64,000 bases of DNA. Source: Clavibacter capsici. GTDB taxonomy: Bacteria > Actinomycetota > Actinomycetes > Actinomycetales > Microbacteriaceae. How positions within the stretch are numbered: the first letter of the stretch is position 1; every line of letters starts with the position of its first letter. The position numbers were made by a program, and so were the translations under genes. The notes below the pieces were generated by a model that was not told the DNA's origin, made no database searches, and saw only the letters and a list, made by a program, of their open reading frames with translations. The stretch is from the NCBI RefSeq assembly GCF_001280205.1, contig NZ_CP012573.1, forward strand, positions 1,612,001 to 1,676,000. Direction: 5' to 3'. Below are positions 26,139 to 34,034 of the stretch, in pieces.

Positions 26139-26191
26139 GGCGCGCTCCCGGTCGTGGCGGCGTCGTTCGTGGATGTGGCGTCTCGCATCAT
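26135..26191 (-). other. Short upstream ORF (18 codons) coupled to the glycosyltransferase start
   Basis: ATG at 26191 follows TCTGGGGGGA directly and encodes 18 residues (MMRDATSTNDAATTGSAP); its TGA overlaps the GTG of the following glycosyltransferase (GTGA). It may be a leader peptide giving translational coupling or a remnant of a longer N-terminus. Confidence 0.4.
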
Positions 26192-26458
26192 TCCCCCCAG
26201 ATGACGATCCGGGGAGCATCTCCTGCGACGACATCCCCCGATGCCGCCCGGCTGACCATGGCCGGTACCTGTACCCGTCCCCTGGCGCAACCGCCCCCTC
26301 ACTCAGGCTAGTACCGGGATCCGCCTCCGTGCAGCCCGCGCCGGAGCACGACGTCGAGCGGACGGGCGTCACGACGCGGTCCGCCATACTGGTCTCGTCG
26401 TGCGGTCGGACCGCGCGGCCGACGTCGGAAGGGGACGGAGTCGCATGGGGGAGTGGGG
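26192..26458. other. Intergenic region between divergent glycosyltransferase genes
   Basis: Together with the short ORF, about 320 bp separate the two divergent genes. It must hold both promoters. CATACT near 26386 could be a -10 element for the plus-strand unit, without a convincing -35. No RNA gene or repeat is evident. Confidence 0.35.
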
Positions 26459-27616
26459 ATGCCCGGCGCTGCCGTCGGGACGCGATCGCGGGCGCACGGC
26501 GACCCCCGCGCGGGGTCGGCGCGCATGAGCGCCGCTCCATCAGGACCCGCCGCCGGTGATGCCCCCGTGGTCGTCCTCGAGGGCAACGGCGACGGCCACC
26601 GCTTCTACTACGTCCGCCTCCTCGCGGAGGCGATCGTCGCCGAGGGCCGGCGTGCCGTCCTCGTGACCAGGGCCGGGGAGAGGGACAGCCCCCAGGCCGC
26701 CGAGTTCCTCGACGGGCTCCCGTCGGGCTTCTCCGTCGTGGAGGTGCCCCGCGCCGACGTGGCATCCGCGACCCGCGTGGCCCGCAGCACGGGAGCGCAC
26801 CGCATCGTGATCCCGGACGGCGACCTCCACCTGGTGCACCTGCTGACGCGGCGCGGGCGTCGCCTCCCGCACGTCACCGCGCTCGTGATGCGCGAGCCGG
26901 TCGTGGGGCGCGGACAGGCCCCCAAGGCGCTCGCGCGTCAGGCGATGAAGCTCGCCACCATGACGCTGGCCGCCCTCCGCCCGTCCACGAGGATCACGGT
27001 CCTCAAGTCGTCCGTGTGGGCCGGTCGCTCCCGCTTCCCCGTCGCCCAGGATCCCGTCACGCTGGCGGCCGGGCCGCAGGACGTCGCCGGCGTCCGGGCG
27101 GGTTGGGATCTCGAGCCCGACCGCCGGTGGTTCGCCGTCGTCGGCGCGATCTCCTCCCGCAAGAACCTGCCGCTGGTCGCCGAGGCGTTCGCGCGCGTCG
27201 CCGGCGACGGCACGGGGCTCCTCGTCGGCGGCCGGATCGTCGAGGACCAGCTCGCCGAGGCGGAGCCCCACCTGGCCGAGGCGCGCCGACGCGGCGCGCA
27301 CGTGGTGGTGGTCGACCGCATGCTCGAGGACGTGGAGCTCGACGCCGCGATCGCCGCCGTGGACTGCGTCGTCCTCGCGCACTCCAACGAGGGCCCGAGC
27401 GGCATCCTCGGCAAGGCCGTCGTGTCGGGCACGCGCCTGATCGTGTCCGGGGCATCGAGCCTCCGTCGTGACGCGCAGGCCATCCCGGACCACGCGACCT
27501 GGACGCCCCTCGAGGTTGGCGCGTTGGCGGACGCCATGGAACACGCCGTCGCGGCGGTCGGTCCGGCCCCCGTCCCCGACATGGGCACCGCCCGCTTCAC
27601 GTCGGCGCTCCTGTGA
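26459..27616 (+). CDS. Putative glycosyltransferase (GT-B)
   Basis: A 385-residue protein with a GT-B look but low similarity to standard families: DAPVVVLEGNGDGHRFYYVRLLAEAIVAEGR at the N-terminus, FAVVGAISSRKNLPLVAEAFARV opening the donor half, and HSNEGPSGILGKAVVSGTRLIVS in the nucleotide-sugar region. ATG 26459 has a purine-rich GGGGGAG upstream; ATG 26525 (MSAAPSGP) is an alternative that trims an Arg-rich tail. It heads a plus-strand unit with the flippase and a GT4. Confidence 0.7.
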   Translation: MPGAAVGTRSRAHGDPRAGSARMSAAPSGPAAGDAPVVVLEGNGDGHRFYYVRLLAEAIVAEGRRAVLVTRAGERDSPQAAEFLDGLPSGFSVVEVPRADVASATRVARSTGAHRIVIPDGDLHLVHLLTRRGRRLPHVTALVMREPVVGRGQAPKALARQAMKLATMTLAALRPSTRITVLKSSVWAGRSRFPVAQDPVTLAAGPQDVAGVRAGWDLEPDRRWFAVVGAISSRKNLPLVAEAFARVAGDGTGLLVGGRIVEDQLAEAEPHLAEARRRGAHVVVVDRMLEDVELDAAIAAVDCVVLAHSNEGPSGILGKAVVSGTRLIVSGASSLRRDAQAIPDHATWTPLEVGALADAMEHAVAAVGPAPVPDMGTARFTSALL

Positions 27617-28851
27617 CGGACGCCACCCCCGCGCCCTCCGGCGGGCTCGGCCGCCAGGCCACGTTCCTCGCGGGCGCCACCGCCGGTGCGCAGGTCCTCA
27701 CCGCGCTCATCTACCTGTTCGCGGCGCGCGTCAGCGGCCCCACCGACTTCGGTCAGGTCGTGACGGCCATCGCCATCGCCACGAGCGCCGTGGGCATCCT
27801 CGACTTCGGTACCAACTCGCTCTGGATCCGGGAGACGGCGAAGGGTGCCCTGCCCACGCGCGACCTCGCACGCCGCGCCCTGGCCAAGGTCCTCATCGCC
27901 ATGGCGGCCTTCGCCGTGGGCGGCGTGCTCCTGTACCTCCTCTCGCCGAACCCCTGGCTGTGGACGGCCGCTCCCATCGCCATGTTCCTGCTGGTCTCGC
28001 AGACGGCGCAGGTCCCGCTCCGCGCCCACTCGCGCATCGGCGTCGTCGCGCTGTCCCTCATCGTCGACCGCGTGGTGGGCCTGCTCGTGCTGTTCGCCGG
28101 CGTCCTCATCGGGGCGGACGGCGCCGCATCCCTGTGGCTGGCGCTCGTCTGCGGCTCGATCGGCGGCACGCTCTTCCTCGTGGGCTTCATCCCGCAGCGC
28201 TCGCGGCTCCTGGTGTCGCCCGATCTCCGCCGCTCACCCTGGCGCGGCTCGGGCTTCTACGGGCTGAGCTCAATGGCCGCCACATCGCAGGTCCTCGACG
28301 TGGCGATCATGTCGGCCGTGGCCGGCCCAGCCGCCGCGGGCATCTACGGCGCGGTCAACAGATGGACGCAGCCGATGGGCCTCGCGGTATCCGCCTTCGC
28401 CTCGGCAGCGGTCCCGGTCGTCGCACGTGCGCAGTCCTGGAGCGCTGCCTGGCCGCACGTGAAGAAGGCGCTTTGGCTCCCCGCCATGGCGTTGGTGGCG
28501 TGCGTGGTCGTCATCATCGGCGCCCCGATCTTCGTTGACGTGCTCGTCGGCGACGCCTACGCCGAGTCGGCAACGGTGCTCCGCGTCCTGGCCTTCGGGA
28601 CCCTGTTCGCGATCGCGAACCAGCCCCTCGCCGTCTTCCTGCAGAGCCTCGGACGGGACCGCGCCGTCTCGTTCGTCACGCTCTCCCTGGTCGCCGTGCA
28701 GCTCGTCCTCGTCGCCGTCCTGGCCTCGATGTACGGCTCGGTGGGCGCCGCCTTCGCGTTCGTCGTCTCGCAGGCCTGCATGCTCGTCCTGCTGCTCATG
28801 CTGACCCGCGGCGGCGCGAAGCGGACCCGCGGTTACGGAGGCCGATCGTGA
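27613..28851 (+). CDS. Wzx-like polysaccharide flippase
   Basis: A 412-residue membrane protein with about twelve hydrophobic segments in the MATE/PST arrangement (ATFLAGATAGAQVLTALIYLFAARVSGPTDFG at the start, VLRVLAFGTLFAIANQPLAVFLQSLGRDRA later). It should move undecaprenyl-linked repeat units across the membrane. It overlaps both neighbours by 4 nt. Codon use contains more A/T-ending codons than the flanking housekeeping genes. Confidence 0.85.
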   Translation: MTDATPAPSGGLGRQATFLAGATAGAQVLTALIYLFAARVSGPTDFGQVVTAIAIATSAVGILDFGTNSLWIRETAKGALPTRDLARRALAKVLIAMAAFAVGGVLLYLLSPNPWLWTAAPIAMFLLVSQTAQVPLRAHSRIGVVALSLIVDRVVGLLVLFAGVLIGADGAASLWLALVCGSIGGTLFLVGFIPQRSRLLVSPDLRRSPWRGSGFYGLSSMAATSQVLDVAIMSAVAGPAAAGIYGAVNRWTQPMGLAVSAFASAAVPVVARAQSWSAAWPHVKKALWLPAMALVACVVVIIGAPIFVDVLVGDAYAESATVLRVLAFGTLFAIANQPLAVFLQSLGRDRAVSFVTLSLVAVQLVLVAVLASMYGSVGAAFAFVVSQACMLVLLLMLTRGGAKRTRGYGGRS

Positions 28852-29867
28852 ACATCTTGCAGCTGCTGCTCCGTCCTCAGATCGGCGGAGCCGAGACCTT
28901 GGCGGCGGCGCTCGCCACCGAGTGGGAGCGTCTCGGCCACACGGGCGAGGTGGTCTACCTCGATCCGCCCGACGCGTCGACAGGCAGGATCGCCCGCATC
29001 GCCAGGCTGCGACGGATGATCCGCGAGATGCGCCCGGACCTCGTGGTCAGCCATTCCGCTCTTCCAAACCTCTACGCGAGCTTCGTCGCTCCGCGGCGCA
29101 CACCTCTGCTGACGGTCCTGCACAGCGCGACGGACGACTTCGCGTCCCGACTGCTGAGGGCCGCGGAGTCGCGGAGCCGGAGCCGTGCACGGACCGTCAT
29201 CGCCGTGAGTCGTAAGCAGGTGGACGAGTACACGGCGCACTTCCCCGGACGCGCGCGGCCGGTCCTCATCCCCAACGGCGTCAGCGACGACCTGCCGCGC
29301 AAGGCCGACAGGCCCGACAGGCCGACCCGGGTGATCACCATGGCCCGTGTGGCGAGCCAGAAGGAGCCCGAGCTGTGGTTGCAGGTCGTGGACGCGTTCG
29401 CGTCGATCGATCCGGACTTGCGCTTCTCGTGGGCGGGGCCGATCCTCGAGTCCGACGCCCGCGTCGCCCGGTTCCTGTCCGACGCACGCTCCCGAGGGCT
29501 GTCCCACCTCCTCCTCGGACCGTCGGCGGACGTCGGGACCGATCTCGCCGCCGCTGATCTCTACTTCCACCCGTCGAGCCGCGAGGCCCACAGCATCGGC
29601 GTGCTCGAGGCGGCGGCGGTCGGACTGCCCGTTGTCTGCAGCACGGACGTGGCCGCGACCCTGCCGAGCTTCATGTCCGTCGAGACGTTCAGCCCGGGAG
29701 ACCATGCCTCCGCGCAGGCTGCGCTCCGGCGTGCGGTCGAGGACTATCCGAAGGCCCTTCGCGAGGCGAGTGCGATCGCCGAGCGTGTCCGTGCCGAGTT
29801 CAGCATCACGGCCACGGCCCGCGCGTACCTGGACGTCTCAGGCTCCGCAGCCTTCCCGGAGCGCTAG
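28848..29867 (+). CDS. Glycosyltransferase family 4
   Basis: A 339-residue GT4 protein: MNILQLLLRPQIGGAETLAAALATEWERLGH with the glycine-rich acceptor loop, ARVASQKEPELWLQVVDAFASI, and FHPSSREAHSIGVLEAAAVGLPVVCS with the E-x7-E sugar-nucleotide motif. Last gene of a coupled three-gene unit with the flippase. Donor and acceptor unknown. Confidence 0.88.
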   Translation: MNILQLLLRPQIGGAETLAAALATEWERLGHTGEVVYLDPPDASTGRIARIARLRRMIREMRPDLVVSHSALPNLYASFVAPRRTPLLTVLHSATDDFASRLLRAAESRSRSRARTVIAVSRKQVDEYTAHFPGRARPVLIPNGVSDDLPRKADRPDRPTRVITMARVASQKEPELWLQVVDAFASIDPDLRFSWAGPILESDARVARFLSDARSRGLSHLLLGPSADVGTDLAAADLYFHPSSREAHSIGVLEAAAVGLPVVCSTDVAATLPSFMSVETFSPGDHASAQAALRRAVEDYPKALREASAIAERVRAEFSITATARAYLDVSGSAAFPER

Positions 29868-30008
29868 GCGGATTGACGGAGCCGTCCGGACCCCCGGATG
29901 ACGCTCACCTCGGCTACTCGAGGCGTCTGACCACGTCTCCGTCGGATCCCGGACCACGACCGCGACGTCGAGAGGCCGCCGCGCTGGTGGTCGGGACCTT
30001 GCTGCCGG

Positions 30009-31334
30009 TCAGCGCATCCGCGCGCGCTGGCTCCCCGGCACAGCCGGCGACGACGGGCTAGGGATCTGGGGCGATCGAATCGTCTGCTCCGTCAGCTCCG
30101 GCGACACGGGATCCGGCGACGTCTCACCTCGCGCGTTCAGCATCATCAACACCAGCGGCAGGAGGGCCGGGATCAGGTAGAGACGGCCGGGAGCGCTCGT
30201 CACCTCCGTGATGCCGCCTGCCAGCCACACGACGGCGAACCCGAGGCCGACGATCTTCGCATCCGGCGTCGCCCGGCGGGCACACAGCACCACCGCCCCG
30301 ATGAGCGCCAGCGCGCCGAGCAGACCCGTCGAGAGGACGACCTCGAGGGCGAGGTTGTGCGTGCTGTAGTTGGCGAGCAGCGCGGTCGTCGGGGGCTGCC
30401 GGACCCAGAACGTCGATCCGACCCCGAGGAGGGGGTTCTCGAGGATGATCTCCTGTGCTCGGATCCAGAGCACCCCGCGGTCGGTGAAGGCGTCCGGGCT
30501 CCAAGGGGCGACGGCGACCCCGGCGACGATCAGTGCGGTCACGCTCGTGACCGCGCTGACGAGGCGGATGCGCACGCGGGTGCGCATCCTCTCGGTCGTG
30601 CGGATGAGGAGGGCGGCGACGGCCGCGAAGATCCAGATGATCAGAGCGGAGCGGCTGCTGCACAGATCCACGAGCAGACCGGAGCAGACCACCGCGATGA
30701 TCGCCCATGCATTCCTCTTGGCGATCAACACGATGGGGAAGACGAGCACCGCGATCGCGACACCGAGCGCGTTGCCGGAGCCCAGCTCCCCGAGCTGCTG
30801 GCCCCAGAGCGAGCACTTGTCCAGCCGGCAGGCGCCGATGATCGCTCCGCTGGCCCCATAGAACGCGGTGAGCAACACGATCCCCTTGAGCGAATGCACC
30901 GCCGCGAGGATGAGCAGGCGCACGTCCATGGGTTCGCGGTCCACCGCCAGTGCGGGCAAGAAGGCGAAGGCGGCCACGAACGGGGTCGGCGAGCTCTCGC
31001 TGGAGGCGAAGGCGATCGGTATGCAGATCGCAAGCAGGAGGAGCAGATGACCCCCGTAGAGCTTCCCCCGCACGAGGCTGCGGATGCCGATCACCGCACC
31101 GAGGACGAGCATGGGGACGTACCTGACGAGCGAGAGCAGCTCGTTCACGGAGCCCGTGCCGTCCTGGGTGAGCTCGGTCACGCGAAGGAGACCCGGTAAG
31201 CCGAAGCCCGCGACGACCCAGAGGTAGTAGGGCGACTTCCAGGCACCGCGCAGGCGTGGCCCGGAGGTGGGGACGAGGAGCAGGAGAAGAGCTGAGGCGA
31301 GGAGGACGAGCTGTGCCATCAGCGGACTCGCCAT
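30009..31334 (-). CDS. O-antigen ligase/polymerase-like membrane protein
   Basis: A 441-residue polytopic protein with about ten to twelve spans and a Wzy_C-like large loop holding GVLWIRAQEIILENPLLGVGSTFWV and NYSTHNLALEVVLSTGLLG (the conserved H of the ligase family). It is the likely polymerase or ligase for the repeat units. It follows the glycosylphosphotransferase gene by 106 nt on the same strand. Base composition is lower in GC than its neighbours. Confidence 0.82.
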   Translation of the reverse strand: MASPLMAQLVLLASALLLLLVPTSGPRLRGAWKSPYYLWVVAGFGLPGLLRVTELTQDGTGSVNELLSLVRYVPMLVLGAVIGIRSLVRGKLYGGHLLLLLAICIPIAFASSESSPTPFVAAFAFLPALAVDREPMDVRLLILAAVHSLKGIVLLTAFYGASGAIIGACRLDKCSLWGQQLGELGSGNALGVAIAVLVFPIVLIAKRNAWAIIAVVCSGLLVDLCSSRSALIIWIFAAVAALLIRTTERMRTRVRIRLVSAVTSVTALIVAGVAVAPWSPDAFTDRGVLWIRAQEIILENPLLGVGSTFWVRQPPTTALLANYSTHNLALEVVLSTGLLGALALIGAVVLCARRATPDAKIVGLGFAVVWLAGGITEVTSAPGRLYLIPALLPLVLMMLNARGETSPDPVSPELTEQTIRSPQIPSPSSPAVPGSQRARMR

Positions 31335-31440
31335 TCAATGCCGGCACCGCGGCCCTGGATCTGGCCACGCGGGCGGGCGGAGATGACGCGAGCTCCCGCC
31401 GCTCGCTCGAGCCATGCCGCGGAGCGGCTCCGGTCGTCCA

Positions 31441-33006
31441 TCAGTACGCCCCCTCGCGTCGCAGCACGGCCCGTGCCGTCTTCCACAGGATGACCAGGTC
31501 GCCCACGATCGACCAGTTCTCCACGTAGTACAGGTCGAGTCGCACGCTGTCCTCCCACGAGAGGTTCGAGCGGCCGCTCACCTGCCAGAGCCCGGTGATG
31601 CCGGGCTTCACGAGGAAGCGCCGGTGCACCTTCGACTCGTACGACTCGACCTCGCGGGCGAGCGGCGGGCGCGGACCCACGAGCGACATGCTGCCGTTGA
31701 GCACGTTCACGAGCTGCATGAGCTCGTCGAGGCTGTAGCGACGCAGGAAGCGCCCGACCGGGGTCACGCGCGGATCGTCCTTCATCTTGAACAGCACGGA
31801 GTTGCCGGCGTCCCGCGCCTCCTCCTGGAGCTCCCGGAGGCGCGACTCGGCGTCCGTCACCATCGTGCGGAACTTGAGCATCTGGAACGGGCGGCCGTTG
31901 ATGCCGACGCGCTCCTGGCGGAACAGCACCGGACCCGACGTGCTGAGGCGGATGGCCAGGGCGATCGCGAGGAGCAGGGGAGAGGCGAGGACGAGGATCA
32001 CCACGCTCGCCAGGAGGTCGAAGGCGCGCTTCGCGAACAGCTTGGTGCCCTCGTAGCGCGGCGTCTCCACGTGGATCAGCGGCAGGCCGGCCACGGGCCG
32101 CGTGTGGATGCGGGGACCGCCGATGTCGGTGAGGCTGGGGGCGACGACGAGGTGCTGACGGCCGGGCTCGAGCGACCAGCTCAGCTCGCGGATCCGCTCG
32201 GCCGAGAGCTCGTCGTTGCTCGCGATGACGATCGTGTCCGCGTCCACGGCGCGCATGGCGGCCTGGAGGTCGTCGAGCTTGCCGAGCACGGGGATCCCGG
32301 TGCCGGGCAGCGTCGCGGCGATGACGCCGGACGGGATGCACGCCCCGACCACGAGGTAGCCGGCGTACGGCTGCCGTGCCAGTTCCCGGGCGAGGAAGCC
32401 GGTGGAGGCCTCGGATCCGATGAGGAGGACCCGGGAGGAGTAGCGGCCCTTGGTGCGCTGCACGTTGAGCCACTGCCGCCACATCCAGCGGCTCAGCACG
32501 AGCGTCACCAGTCCGAGCGGCAGCGCGATGATGATGTAGCCGCGCGCGAACTCGATCCGGCCGAGGAACGCGACGATGGCGACGAGCCCGAACAGGCGTA
32601 CGGTCGCGCTGAGGATGAGGCGGTACTCCTGGGGCCCGGTGCCGAGGACGCGGTAGCTGCGCGTGCCGTGGAGGCCGAGAGCGAGCATCCAGCTGGCGAT
32701 GATGACGAGCGAGATGAGCGAGTAGCTGACGGTGACGCCCTCGACGTCGCCGTTGAAGGCGACGTCCGAGGTGGAGACCCCGAACCAGGCGATCTGCACG
32801 CCGAAGACGACCCAGATGAGGACGAGGAGGTCGGTGATCACGAGGCCGAAGGCGTAGGTGCGGCGCCACTCGTGCGCCCGGGAGTGGGTGCGCTCGGTCT
32901 CCGGCCCCGACATCCTGCCGGATGCGTCTGCGCCGCTGCCGCGCATGCGTCCTCGTGGAGCCGATGCGGCCCGTGCGTCGTCGTGCGTCGCCTGCTGTTC
33001 GATCAT
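31441..33006 (-). CDS. Polyprenyl glycosylphosphotransferase (EPS-initiating sugar transferase)
   Basis: A 521-residue WbaP/ExoY-type enzyme that transfers a sugar-phosphate onto undecaprenyl phosphate to start repeat-unit synthesis. Four to five N-terminal spans (about 45-165) and a CoA-binding-like region (VLLIGSEASTGFLARELARQ) precede the catalytic Bac_transf domain: KRAFDLLASVVILVLASPLLLAIALAIRL, FRQERVGINGRPFQMLKFRTM and KPGITGLWQVSGRS. The ATG is preceded by TTGGGGGGAC, the G-run also seen at gmd and the 26191 ORF. Confidence 0.95.
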   Translation of the reverse strand: MIEQQATHDDARAASAPRGRMRGSGADASGRMSGPETERTHSRAHEWRRTYAFGLVITDLLVLIWVVFGVQIAWFGVSTSDVAFNGDVEGVTVSYSLISLVIIASWMLALGLHGTRSYRVLGTGPQEYRLILSATVRLFGLVAIVAFLGRIEFARGYIIIALPLGLVTLVLSRWMWRQWLNVQRTKGRYSSRVLLIGSEASTGFLARELARQPYAGYLVVGACIPSGVIAATLPGTGIPVLGKLDDLQAAMRAVDADTIVIASNDELSAERIRELSWSLEPGRQHLVVAPSLTDIGGPRIHTRPVAGLPLIHVETPRYEGTKLFAKRAFDLLASVVILVLASPLLLAIALAIRLSTSGPVLFRQERVGINGRPFQMLKFRTMVTDAESRLRELQEEARDAGNSVLFKMKDDPRVTPVGRFLRRYSLDELMQLVNVLNGSMSLVGPRPPLAREVESYESKVHRRFLVKPGITGLWQVSGRSNLSWEDSVRLDLYYVENWSIVGDLVILWKTARAVLRREGAY

Positions 33007-33144
33007 CGTCCCCCCAAGCCGATGGTGCGTCCCCCAGAGTCACCGTCGGCTCTCGGACACGAGACTACAGGCGTTCCTGCCGATCCCCGGCGGCACGGCC
33101 TCCGGGGGACGTCGAGGCACCCGCAGCGGACAGCCGGTGGGGGC

Positions 33145-33432
33145 TCAGACGCGGATCCAGGCGCCGCCGTCCCTCCGGGTGATGGTTGTGCGCTCCACGT
33201 CGAGGAGCTGGGCGGTGCGGGCGCGCACCTGGCCGGCGACGCGTTCGGCAGCCGGGTCGTCCTCCGCCGTGAACCGCACGGTGAGCCGGGGCTCCCCGCG
33301 GACCACCTGGAGGTCGTTCGCCTCGAGCGTCGCGACCCGGGACGCCTCGGCGGCGGCAGCGGGGAGGACCTCGGTGGGATCGACGCCGGGTCGGAGGCGA
33401 CCGACGGTCATCGTGATGCGGTAGGAGGGCAC
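33145..33432 (-). CDS. Small conserved-looking hypothetical protein
   Basis: A 95-residue protein with no recognised domain: SYRITMTVGRLRPGVDPTEVLPAAAAE, later RLTVRFTAEDDPAAERVAGQVRARTAQLLDV. The alternation of short beta-like strands and an amphipathic helix could form a small alpha/beta fold. GC-ending codons support it as coding. Confidence 0.55.
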   Translation of the reverse strand: MPSYRITMTVGRLRPGVDPTEVLPAAAAEASRVATLEANDLQVVRGEPRLTVRFTAEDDPAAERVAGQVRARTAQLLDVERTTITRRDGGAWIRV

Positions 33433-33455
33433 GGTCCATGCTCCCGCACGCGGGG

Positions 33456-33488
33456 CGTGGCGTGGCGTGGCGTGGCGTGGCGTGGCGT
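33456..33488 (+). repeat. CGTGG pentanucleotide repeat
   Basis: Six perfect CGTGG units plus a partial one in the 141-bp gap between the small gene and cspA. Slippage-prone, non-coding. Confidence 0.95.
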
Positions 33489-33497
33489 TAAATGGAA

Positions 33498-33527
33498 GAC
33501 GGCCCCGACCACATGGTCGGAGCCGTC
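33498..33527 (-). terminator. Terminator of cspA
   Basis: GACGGC-CCGACC / GGTCGG-GCCGTC stem with one internal mismatch and loop ACAT; on the minus strand it is followed by TTCCATTTAA. Confidence 0.8.
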
Positions 33528-33573
33528 CTCGGAAGCTCAGCGTGCGTCGCTCACCAGTGGTGAGCGGGTGGCG

Positions 33574-33777
33574 TTAGAGCGGGCGGATGTTCTCAGCCTG
33601 GGGACCCTTGGGGCCCTGGGCGACCTCGAACTCCACCTTCTGGTTCTCGTCGAGCGACTTGTAGCCGCCCGTCGCGATCGCGGAGTAGTGAGCGAACACA
33701 TCCGCGGTTCCGTTGTCGGGAGCGATGAAGCCGAAGCCCTTTTCAGCGTTGAACCACTTGACGGTGCCTGTTGCCAT
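33574..33777 (-). CDS. cspA: Cold-shock protein CspA family
   Basis: A 67-residue single cold-shock domain: [18 protein letters not shown] (RNP1, KGFGFI) and DVFAHYSAI (RNP2-like). It binds single-stranded nucleic acid and acts as an RNA chaperone. The untranslated leader before the ATG is long, at least 120 nt to the next coding gene, as usual for cold-shock genes. Confidence 0.96.
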   Translation of the reverse strand: MATGTVKWFNAEKGFGFIAPDNGTADVFAHYSAIATGGYKSLDENQKVEFEVAQGPKGPQAENIRPL

Positions 33778-34034
33778 GACGAAATTTCCTTCAAAAGAGA
33801 TGCATCGATCCCGGGACCCGGGACCGCGGGCCGTCTGCTCCTCGTGATCCCTCCGGCGGACCGGGCGGATCGTCTGGACCTGACGACTTGTGAGCAACCC
33901 TAGCGGGTGAATGACGCGCGATGGGGGATGCGGGGAGATTCGCCCCCGGTGTTTCCCTGCATGACGCCCTGGGGAGGAGCCGCTCCGCGGCCGACCCGCC
34001 CTTCGGCGTCGGACGATGGCGGGATGATGAGGTC

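Noticed and set aside
33456-33488. CGTGG repeats as a CRISPR or attachment site
   Set aside because: Five-base simple repeats without spacers, integrase or cas genes.
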